Shown here one piece after another: positions 17,157-23,746 of a DNA stretch of 64,000 bases. The DNA comes from Mucilaginibacter sp. OK098 (GTDB taxonomy: Bacteria > Bacteroidota > Bacteroidia > Sphingobacteriales > Sphingobacteriaceae): positions 1,550,001 through 1,614,000 of the forward strand of contig NZ_FRCM01000001.1 of NCBI RefSeq assembly GCF_900142915.1, in the 5' to 3' direction. The translations under genes were made by a program, and so were the position numbers. A model generated the notes under the pieces. The model ran no database searches, was not told the origin of the DNA, and saw only the letters and a program-made list of their open reading frames with translations. Each line of letters opens with the position of its first letter. Within the stretch, counting starts at the first letter, position 1.

Positions 17157-17834
17157 ATGGCAGTAGAATTAAAGCCATCATGGCTGAAAGTTTTGAGTGA
17201 TGAATTTGATAAGCCGTACATGGCTGATCTGAAGAAATTTTTAAAGGAAGAGAAAGATGCAGGCTACAAAATATACCCCAAAAACGCTGATATATTTAAC
17301 GCATTTAACAAAACCCCGCTTGATAAGCTGGAAGTAGTTATACTTGGACAGGACCCTTACCATGGTGAGAGCCAGGCGCACGGCCTGTCATTTTCCGTAC
17401 AAAAGGGCATTACTATACCGCCATCCCTAAGAAATATCTATAAAGAATTGGCTACTGATATTCCCGGTTTTGTTATCCCAAACCATGGCGACCTTACAGA
17501 ATGGGCCGAACAGGGTGTGCTATTATTAAATGCCAGCCTTACCGTCAGGGCTGCATCACCGGGCTCACACCAAAAACGAGGCTGGGAAACATTTACCGAC
17601 ACAGTGATAAAAAAGATCTCGGACGAAAAAGAAGGGATCGTATTTATACTTTGGGGCAGTTTTGCACAGGCAAAAGCCGAATTGATTGATCAAACCAAAC
17701 ACCACATCATCAAATCCCCTCACCCATCACCATTTTCAGCAGACCGGGGATTTTTCGGCTCAAAGCCTTTTTCAAAAACAAATGAAATACTTGTAAAAGA
17801 GGGAAAAAAGCCAGTTGATTGGCAGATTCATTGA
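17157..17834 (+). CDS. ung: Uracil-DNA glycosylase, family 1
   Basis: A 225-residue base-excision repair enzyme that removes uracil from DNA. The water-activating loop GQDPYHG is at 64-70 (catalytic Asp66). The remaining family motifs are LLLNASLTV (uracil-binding Asn), LWGSFAQAK, and HPSPFSADRGFFGSKPFS with the catalytic His and the minor-groove loop. Length and all motifs match UNG rather than TDG/MUG or SMUG families. It is monocistronic; a word-type inverted repeat follows. Confidence 0.96.
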   Translation: MAVELKPSWLKVLSDEFDKPYMADLKKFLKEEKDAGYKIYPKNADIFNAFNKTPLDKLEVVILGQDPYHGESQAHGLSFSVQKGITIPPSLRNIYKELATDIPGFVIPNHGDLTEWAEQGVLLLNASLTVRAASPGSHQKRGWETFTDTVIKKISDEKEGIVFILWGSFAQAKAELIDQTKHHIIKSPHPSPFSADRGFFGSKPFSKTNEILVKEGKKPVDWQIH

Positions 17835-17835
17835 G

Positions 17836-17977
17836 AAGATGTGCAGATGCGTGGATATGCAAATGTGCGGATGAGGAAAGTAATATGAGAATGTATGTAT
17901 GTTCAGATGAATTTAGTAATCTCTTAATTACTTACTTTTCATTCGCACATCAAAAATCTACACATCCGCACATCCTC
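17836..17977. repeat. Word-type inverted repeat (TGTGCGGATG family)
   Basis: The left half repeats ATGTGCAGATGCGTGGAT-like words. The right half repeats the complement (TTCGCACATC, CACATCCGCACATCC). The core between them is about 60 bp. It sits between convergent ung and the Lrp-type gene, ending at the latter's stop codon. Confidence 0.6.
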
Positions 17978-18448
17978 CTAATATTCCAGCGGCACTATCG
18001 GCTCCTTCTTACTGGTTGACATGATCATCATGGTTTGGAAAGTTTTAACCACGGTAATGCGGCTGATCTTTTCCATGATCAGTTGCTCGTACGATTTAAT
18101 ATCGCGCACGTAAACTTTCAACAGAAAATCGCACTGGCCGGTTACGTGGTGGCACTCGGTAATTTCTTTAATGGTTTGGATCTCGTCCAAAAATGTTTGG
18201 ATAGTATTTTTTTGATGAAAATCCAGCGAGATCTGGATAAAGGTTTTTATCCCCAGGCCCAGTTTTTCTTCATCAACCAAAGCGTGATAGCTCTTTATAT
18301 ATTCAGCATTTTCCAGCTTACGCACCCGCTCTAAGGTCGGTGCAGGCGAAAGCCCTATCTCGTTTGAAAGCTGGAGGTTGGTTATCCTTCCGTTCTCTTG
18401 CAATATCTTTAATATCTGCAGGTCTATTTTGTCTAATTCAGCACCCAT
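17978..18448 (-). CDS. Lrp/AsnC-family transcriptional regulator
   Basis: A 156-residue regulator. The N-terminal winged helix-turn-helix spans about 5-60 (LDKIDLQILKILQENGRITN, GLSPAPTLERVRKLE). The C-terminal RAM ligand domain follows (about 70-150, with KEITECHHVTGQCDFLLKVY). Such proteins sense amino acids and form octamers. A minus-strand promoter (TATATTTG at 18456-18463, TTTG at 18481-18484, 17-bp spacer) lies just upstream. It is divergent from mntR. The target genes are not evident. Confidence 0.9.
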   Translation of the reverse strand: MGAELDKIDLQILKILQENGRITNLQLSNEIGLSPAPTLERVRKLENAEYIKSYHALVDEEKLGLGIKTFIQISLDFHQKNTIQTFLDEIQTIKEITECHHVTGQCDFLLKVYVRDIKSYEQLIMEKISRITVVKTFQTMMIMSTSKKEPIVPLEY

Positions 18449-18455
18449 AATACGG

Positions 18456-18484
18456 CAAATATAATATTTTAGTTAATTCACAAA
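18456..18484 (-). promoter_or_regulatory. Promoter of the Lrp/AsnC-type gene
   Basis: Minus-strand TTTG (18481-18484) and TATATTTG (18456-18463) are separated by 17 bp, slightly short of the usual spacing; the start codon is 7 bp downstream of the -7 box. Confidence 0.45.
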
Positions 18485-18535
18485 ATAAAATTTTTCAAAA
18501 AACGCATTTAACCGAAAGAAATTCTTTTTTAAATA

Positions 18536-18557
18536 AAATTTAGATTAGTCTAAATTT
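18536..18557. promoter_or_regulatory. Operator palindrome for MntR/DtxR-type repressor
   Basis: A perfect inverted repeat AAATTTAGA-TTAG-TCTAAATTT. The TTTAGA..TCTAAA core resembles DtxR/MntR-family operators (TTAG/CTAA half-sites). It ends 5 bp before the mntR -7 box and covers the -33 region, so a bound repressor would exclude RNA polymerase. This is the expected place for manganese- or iron-dependent autoregulation of mntR-mntH. Confidence 0.7.
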
Positions 18558-18562
18558 ATTAT

Positions 18563-18570
18563 TAGATTTG
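18563..18570 (+). promoter_or_regulatory. -7 box of mntR-mntH (predicted leaderless)
   Basis: TAGATTTG matches TAnnTTTG and ends 5 bp before the ATG at 18576, so transcription should start at or beside the start codon. Confidence 0.55.
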
Positions 18571-18575
18571 TATAA

Positions 18576-19226
18576 ATGAATACATTAGCCGAAGAAAACT
18601 ACTTAAAATCTATCTATCACCTATCCCTTAATGCCGAGAATGTAAGCACTAACCAGCTTGCAGCCTTATTAAATACTAAGGCATCATCAGTAACGGATAT
18701 GCTGAAAAAGCTGGCTGACAAGGAACTTATCAACTACACACCATACCAGGGCGTTACGCTTACGCCCCCGGGCGAAAAGATCGCTATCAATATTATTCGC
18801 AAGCACAGGCTCTGGGAATTCTTTTTGGTTGAGAAGCTGAATTTTAAATGGGACGAGGTACATGAAATGGCCGAAGAAATGGAACACATTTCATCAAATG
18901 AACTGATAGACCGCCTTGATAAATTTATGGGTTACCCCAAATATGATCCGCATGGCGACCCGATCCCCGATTGTGATGGTAAAATTAAAGTCCACGACCT
19001 GAAACCTGTATCTGCTATTGAAATTAATGAAAGCGGGATAATTTGCGGGGTGCGCGATCATTCCGCAGGCTTTTTACAATACCTGGAAAAACAGGGACTT
19101 ACCATAGGAAAAAAAATAAAGGTTGAAGATATTATTGAGTTCGACCGCTCAATGGTATTACAACTTGAAACCAAAACCGTACAAATAAGCCGCGAAGTAG
19201 CAAATAATCTATTGATCACTTTATGA
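18576..19226 (+). CDS. mntR: DtxR/MntR-family metal-dependent repressor
   Basis: A 216-residue regulator. The N-terminal winged helix covers 1-65 (STNQLAALLNTKASSVTDMLK). The dimerisation/metal domain follows (HRLWEFFLVEKLNFKWDEVH, EEMEHISSNELIDRLDKFMG, and YDPHGDPIPD with its His). The C-terminal SH3/FeoA-like domain spans about 145-216. Its length matches three-domain DtxR proteins rather than short MntR of Bacillus. With metal bound it would repress its own operon through the palindrome at 18536-18557. It overlaps mntH by 4 bp (ATGA), so they are translationally coupled. Mn versus Fe specificity is inferred from the Nramp partner. Confidence 0.88.
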   Translation: MNTLAEENYLKSIYHLSLNAENVSTNQLAALLNTKASSVTDMLKKLADKELINYTPYQGVTLTPPGEKIAINIIRKHRLWEFFLVEKLNFKWDEVHEMAEEMEHISSNELIDRLDKFMGYPKYDPHGDPIPDCDGKIKVHDLKPVSAIEINESGIICGVRDHSAGFLQYLEKQGLTIGKKIKVEDIIEFDRSMVLQLETKTVQISREVANNLLITL

Positions 19227-21106
19227 GTAACGAAAACGACCGTTCATTAGCAAATGTCCATAGTTCAATAAATCCCGAAAGCAAAACCGGCTGGAAAAGG
19301 ATCTTAGCCTTTTTAGGCCCCGCCTACCTGGTAAGTGTTGGTTATATGGACCCGGGTAACTGGGCTACAGATATTGCCGGTGGCAGTGCGTTTGGCTACA
19401 GGCTGATCTGGATCTTGTTTGCATCAAACCTGATCGCATTGTTACTGCAATCGCTCAGCGCACGACTGGGTATAGTGCGCGGACTTGACCTGGCGCAAGC
19501 TTCAAAAAATGCCTATCCCCGCTTTGTAAATTTTTGCCTTTATATACTGGCCCAAATAGCTATTATAGCCTGCGACCTTGCCGAGATTATCGGGATGGCT
19601 ATAGGATTACAGCTATTATTCCATCTGCCGTTAATATGGGGCGTATCGCTTACCATTACCGATACAGTGCTGATGTTGTTCCTGATGAATAAAGGCATGC
19701 GCAAGCTCGAGGCATTCATCATGTCGATGATATTTATTATAGGGATTTCTTTTTTAGTGGAGATGTTTATAGTCGGGCCTGATTTTGCTGGCGTAGCCAA
19801 AGGATTTATTCCGGGTAATTTATCCGGCAGCGCTTTATATATCGCCATTGGCATAATCGGGGCAACCGTAATGCCGCATAATTTATACCTGCACTCATCC
19901 TTAGTGCAAACCAGGCAAATAACCCGGACAGATGCAGGGATCAAAGCATCTATTAAATTTAACCTTTTCGATACGGTTATTGCCTTAAACCTGGCATTTG
20001 TTGTTAACGCTGCCATATTGATATTAGCCGCAGCAGCATTTTTCAAAAATGGCTATTTCCAGGTTGCTGAAATCCAGGATGCCTATAAACTGCTCGAACA
20101 TATTTTTGGTGCTACTGCTCCTACCCTTTTTGCGATAGCTTTAATTGCCTCGGGGCAAAGCTCAACCATAACCGGCACGCTTGCCGGGCAAATAATTATG
20201 GAAGGGCACATTAACCTGCGGATTGAACCCTGGCTGCGGCGCTTACTAACCCGCATACTGGCCATAGTACCTGCCGTTTTTACGATTATTTACTTTGGCG
20301 AAAGCGGCTTGGGCAGCCTCATTATATTAAGCCAGGTTGTATTGAGCCTGCAATTGGGCTTTGCTGTAATTCCGCTTATTCATTTTACATCAAATAAGAA
20401 GCGAATGGGTAAATTTGCAATCAGCCTTAAAGTTAAAATACTGGCCTGGGCAAGCGCTATTGTAATTGTGGGTTTAAATGCAAAATTAGTTTATCAGCAA
20501 ATAGGCGACTGGATAACACAATATCCATCGGCTACTATATGGATCTACGGGTTGGCAACACCCCTGATTATAGCCATTGCGTTATTACTGATATATGTAT
20601 TTTTAAGGCCGATATTATTTAAACATACAGATCTGCCGGCACAGGTGCCCCACGGCCTTGCCAGTACAATTGAAGATATTGAGCCTATTGTGTACCACAA
20701 TATTGCAGTAACCATTGACTTTTCAAAAAATGATACGGATTGCATAAGGAATGCCATTATGCAGGGGGGCAAAAGAGCGCATTACACTTTAATTCATATT
20801 GTTGAAACAGCGGGTGCACGCTATTATGGCACCGAAGTAATGGACCATGAAACACAAAGCGATGTTGATAACCTTGATACTTACGTTAATGCATTGGTAA
20901 AACTTGGTTACAAGGCAAAGGCCCAAATAGGTTACGGCAGTGCGGCAAGCTCAATAGCCAAAATTGTAAACAGCCAGGATATTGATTTTATAGTAATGGG
21001 ATCGCACGGGCACAAGGCATTAAAAGATTTGATTTTTGGAACAACTGTTAATTCTGTACGCCATAAGGTGAACGTACCGGTACTGGTAGTTAAGCCACAA
21101 AAATAA
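19223..21106 (+). CDS. mntH: Nramp divalent metal transporter fused to a universal stress protein domain
   Basis: A 627-residue inner-membrane protein. Residues about 25-460 form the 11-helix Nramp transporter for Mn2+/Fe2+: the metal-site motif DPGNWATD at 43-50 in TM1 and MPHNLYLHSS in TM6 are intact. After a short linker, residues about 480-627 form a cytoplasmic UspA-type domain (VYHNIAVTIDFSKND at its start) ending in the ATP-binding signature G-2x-G-9x-G (GSHGHKALKDLIFGTT). Normal MntH is about 400-450 aa, so the Usp domain is a true extension, in frame and without any break. It is co-transcribed with mntR. How nucleotide binding affects transport is not known from sequence. Confidence 0.92.
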   Translation: MSNENDRSLANVHSSINPESKTGWKRILAFLGPAYLVSVGYMDPGNWATDIAGGSAFGYRLIWILFASNLIALLLQSLSARLGIVRGLDLAQASKNAYPRFVNFCLYILAQIAIIACDLAEIIGMAIGLQLLFHLPLIWGVSLTITDTVLMLFLMNKGMRKLEAFIMSMIFIIGISFLVEMFIVGPDFAGVAKGFIPGNLSGSALYIAIGIIGATVMPHNLYLHSSLVQTRQITRTDAGIKASIKFNLFDTVIALNLAFVVNAAILILAAAAFFKNGYFQVAEIQDAYKLLEHIFGATAPTLFAIALIASGQSSTITGTLAGQIIMEGHINLRIEPWLRRLLTRILAIVPAVFTIIYFGESGLGSLIILSQVVLSLQLGFAVIPLIHFTSNKKRMGKFAISLKVKILAWASAIVIVGLNAKLVYQQIGDWITQYPSATIWIYGLATPLIIAIALLLIYVFLRPILFKHTDLPAQVPHGLASTIEDIEPIVYHNIAVTIDFSKNDTDCIRNAIMQGGKRAHYTLIHIVETAGARYYGTEVMDHETQSDVDNLDTYVNALVKLGYKAKAQIGYGSAASSIAKIVNSQDIDFIVMGSHGHKALKDLIFGTTVNSVRHKVNVPVLVVKPQK

Positions 21107-21135
21107 TTTGCATATTTGCAGCAAAAGAGGCCGTG

Positions 21136-21585
21136 ATGAACCAGGATATTTATATAAAGAACAAGAAAGCTTATTTTGAGTACCATATACTTGATAAATA
21201 TATTGCAGGCATAAAATTGCTGGGTACCGAAATTAAATCTATCCGCGATGGCAAAGCCAATATCAACGATGCGTTTTGTACTTTTATAAACGACCAGCTT
21301 TATGTACGCAACCTGCATATTGCCGAATATAGCTTTGGCTCATTCTACAACCACGAAGCCAAACGCGACCGGATTTTACTACTCACCAAAAAAGAACTAA
21401 AAAAGCTCCAAACCCGCGGCGAAGAAAAAGGATTAACCATAGTACCCCTCGCTCTCTTCATCAGCGAGCGTGGCTTCGCCAAACTGGAGATAGGCCTTGC
21501 CCAGGGTAAAAAGACCTTTGATAAACGCGAAACTTTGAAAGAGCGTGATACTAAGGTTGAAATGGATAGGGCGATGAAAAGATAA
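21136..21585 (+). CDS. smpB: SsrA-binding protein SmpB
   Basis: A 149-residue trans-translation factor that brings tmRNA to stalled ribosomes. Family signatures are KNKKAYFEYHILDKYIAGI, LLGTEIKSIRDGKANINDAF, YVRNLHIAEYSFGS and the basic C-terminal tail KTFDKRETLKERDTKVEM. The ATG at 21136 is preferred to the GTG one codon earlier. It follows mntH after about 30 bp, possibly on the same transcript. No tmRNA gene was noticed in the window. Confidence 0.95.
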   Translation: MNQDIYIKNKKAYFEYHILDKYIAGIKLLGTEIKSIRDGKANINDAFCTFINDQLYVRNLHIAEYSFGSFYNHEAKRDRILLLTKKELKKLQTRGEEKGLTIVPLALFISERGFAKLEIGLAQGKKTFDKRETLKERDTKVEMDRAMKR

Positions 21586-21592
21586 TTTTGAT

Positions 21593-21711
21593 TTCGGATT
21601 TCGGATTTAATTTTAAAATGATGCCTTAAAAACACAGGATAAACATTGGTTTAAATAAATCTATCTAAAAAAACAACTCCGAAATTAAACATCCGAAATT
21701 CGAAATCTCCT
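21593..21711. repeat. Word-type inverted repeat (TTTCGGAT family)
   Basis: TTGATTTCGGATTTCGGATT on the left is answered by CCGAAATTAAACATCCGAAA and TTCGAAATC on the right. It lies between convergent smpB and pcm. The TTTCGGA words recur at 2908-2940 and around 29985-30090. Confidence 0.65.
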
Positions 21712-22368
21712 CTACCAAGCTTTATCCCCAACCAGCGGTACAAATCTAAATGTATCAAGTACAATTTTTTCGTAATCGTGCTCAGCAACTTTAATTATGG
21801 TTACCATTTTTTGTGATTGTTCATCGCCTACTGGAATAACCAGGATTCCGCCAATTTTCAATTGCTTTAATAATACATCCGGAACTGTCGGCGCACCGGC
21901 GGTTACAATTATTTTATCGTAAGGTGCGTGTTTAGCTATCCCGATGGAGCCATCACCAACAAAAAAATTAGCTTTATAGCCTATATGCGGTAAAACCTGG
22001 CGGGTATGGTTATAAAGCTTCTCCTGCCTTTCAATGGTGTAAACTTTTGCACCGAGTTCAAGCAGGATACAAGTTTGGTAGCCACTGCCTGTGCCAATCT
22101 CCAGCACCTTATCCCCTTTATTAATATGCAGTAATTGGCTTTGATAAGCAACAGTATAGGGTTGCGAAATAGTTTGCCCCTCGCCTATCGGGAAGGCAAT
22201 ATCTTTATAAGCCTGGTTCCAGAAAGTTTCATCAAAAAAGTAATGGCGCTTTACATTGCCTATTGCGGCTAAAACCCGTTCGTCATCAATTCCCTTTTTC
22301 TTTAATTCTTCAACCAGTAATTTGCGCGCACCTTTTTCGCGGTAATTGTCTATGTACTTATGAGCCAT
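21712..22368 (-). CDS. pcm: Protein-L-isoaspartate O-methyltransferase
   Basis: A 218-residue class I SAM-dependent methyltransferase that starts repair of isoaspartyl residues in damaged proteins. The SAM motif is VLEIGTGSGYQT; the family-specific GEGQTISQPYTVAYQ precedes it, and IVTAGAPTVPD and GGILVIPVG follow. The length matches PCMT. It is divergent from nothing close: its promoter region upstream contains TAAATTTG on the minus strand (22377-22384). Confidence 0.93.
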   Translation of the reverse strand: MAHKYIDNYREKGARKLLVEELKKKGIDDERVLAAIGNVKRHYFFDETFWNQAYKDIAFPIGEGQTISQPYTVAYQSQLLHINKGDKVLEIGTGSGYQTCILLELGAKVYTIERQEKLYNHTRQVLPHIGYKANFFVGDGSIGIAKHAPYDKIIVTAGAPTVPDVLLKQLKIGGILVIPVGDEQSQKMVTIIKVAEHDYEKIVLDTFRFVPLVGDKAW

Positions 22369-22376
22369 TATACCAG

Positions 22377-22384
22377 CAAATTTA
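22377..22384 (-). promoter_or_regulatory. -7 box of pcm
   Basis: Minus-strand TAAATTTG (TAnnTTTG) is 8 bp upstream of the pcm start codon; no matching -33 box is evident. Confidence 0.4.
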
Positions 22385-22474
22385 GCAGGTTTTTGGCATT
22401 AATAACTTTTTAGAATTCAGATAGCCTCTTTATAATTTTATCTCCCTGATTTATCGCCTAATATTTTACTGACA

Positions 22475-22765
22475 TTATCTTTTATCAGGATCAATTCCTT
22501 TATACTTATCAAGCATCGACTGAAATTTATCCTTATCAACAGGTTTCAAATATTCAGTTTTACTTACTGGATATTTCTCTAAAAGGTGGATTGGCCTTAA
22601 TGGTCTCTTCTCAAATCCGCCACCACAATTTGGACAAACGTTGAATAGTATATTATCAACACAATCTTTACAGAAAGTGCATTCGAAAGTACAGATCATT
22701 GCTTGGCTGCTATTGCCAGGAAGCGCTTTGCCGCAGTTTTCGCATATTGGTTTAATTTCTAACAC
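22475..22765 (-). CDS. DUF1272 zinc-ribbon-like protein
   Basis: A 96-residue cysteine-rich protein of the DUF1272 family: ICENCGKALPG, then ICTFECTFCKDCVDN, then CPNCGGGFEKRP and a C-terminal LLEKYPVS. Four CxxC-type pairs indicate zinc binding; the function is not established. The true start is most likely the GTG at 22765 (read as MLEIKPICENC), because family members begin at this point; a longer frame upstream is only out-of-frame osmC sequence. This start overlaps the end of the OsmC gene by 14 bp, implying coupled translation. Confidence 0.75.
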   Translation of the reverse strand: MLEIKPICENCGKALPGNSSQAMICTFECTFCKDCVDNILFNVCPNCGGGFEKRPLRPIHLLEKYPVSKTEYLKPVDKDKFQSMLDKYKGIDPDKR

Positions 22766-23222
22766 GGCACGCTGGAATATGAAGTATCGGAAAATTAACA
22801 GAATTAGCAATGAAACACATTTTATTAGCTTCATGATGCAAAGCATTTGCTTTTTCAATCATTGATTCATCGCTTACAATAACAGTTGGATGTAAAGTAA
22901 CTTCTTTAAAATATCCACTGCCATTCGCTGCTTCAACCATGGTTCCTGTTGCTTCATCGGTATAATCAATTACAATAACTCCGGCTACGCTGCACAAATG
23001 AAGATACCAAAGCATATGGCATGACGATAGCGATGCAACTAATAATTCTTCGGGATTATACCTTGTTCTATCGCCACGGAATGAAGGGTCGGATGAAGCG
23101 GGAATAGTTGGTTTTCCATCAATATTTATGGAATGGCTTCTTTCGTAACCCCGGTAGTCACTGGTTCCTTTACCCTGGTTTCCTGTCCAGGTAATAATTG
23201 CTTTATAGTGATGCTCACTCAT
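22752..23222 (-). CDS. OsmC/Ohr-family peroxiredoxin-like protein
   Basis: A 156-residue protein of the OsmC fold. The two redox cysteines are Cys68 (LSSCHMLW) and Cys136 (NKMCFIANSVNFP). These proteins reduce organic hydroperoxides with the help of lipoylated or thiol partners. The sequence is closer to the general OsmC-like group (with DPSFRGDRTRYNPEELLVAS) than to Ohr. It leads a two-gene operon with the DUF1272 protein. The upstream 175 bp is AT-rich with no clear -7 box. Confidence 0.85.
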   Translation of the reverse strand: MSEHHYKAIITWTGNQGKGTSDYRGYERSHSINIDGKPTIPASSDPSFRGDRTRYNPEELLVASLSSCHMLWYLHLCSVAGVIVIDYTDEATGTMVEAANGSGYFKEVTLHPTVIVSDESMIEKANALHHEANKMCFIANSVNFPILHIPACRVRN

Positions 23223-23397
23223 AAATTATATATATGTTTTACAAATTAATCACAACAAATTAACTATAACAAAATAAAAACTATCATAAATTCGCATTAA
23301 TTAAATTATAATTGCCAATTATTAAAAAAATATCTTTAAAAAAGATTTTTATTGTAGCACAATCATATTAATTACCGTATAGTTAAAAAAACAAAGC

Positions 23398-23745
23398 ATG
23401 AAACTATTCAACCCACTTACATTTATTTGCATCCTGGTTTTATCTTTAATCATAACATTCTCCTTCAAAAAAAACAGTGTTGATAAAACCACTCTTTTAA
23501 ACGAAGATGCTACCGTTATTAATACCGGAAGTACTGCTGCTGACGGATGTGGCTGGCAAATAAAAACTTCAGGAACAGATAGCATCTATAGTCCGCTGGA
23601 TTTAAATGCCCAATACCAAGTTAATAATTTAAAAATACATGTTTCTTATCATAAACTAAAAACAAGGTTTTATTGCAGCCAGGTTGCTAATGATCCCGGA
23701 CCAGGTGTTGCAGAAATCAGCATAGATTCGATAAAACCCCGCTAA
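23398..23745 (+). CDS. Small exported protein of unknown function
   Basis: A 115-residue protein with a clear N-terminal hydrophobic segment (LTFICILVLSLIITFSF), either a signal peptide or an anchor. The mature part contains DGCGWQIKT, YSPLDLNAQYQVNNLKIHVS and FYCSQ, ending in a strand (VAEISIDSI). Two cysteines could form a disulfide. The arrangement resembles small Bacteroidota periplasmic proteins with a DGCGW motif; no function is known to me. It ends 1 bp from the convergent priA stop. Confidence 0.65.
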   Translation: MKLFNPLTFICILVLSLIITFSFKKNSVDKTTLLNEDATVINTGSTAADGCGWQIKTSGTDSIYSPLDLNAQYQVNNLKIHVSYHKLKTRFYCSQVANDPGPGVAEISIDSIKPR

Positions 23746-23746
23746 G

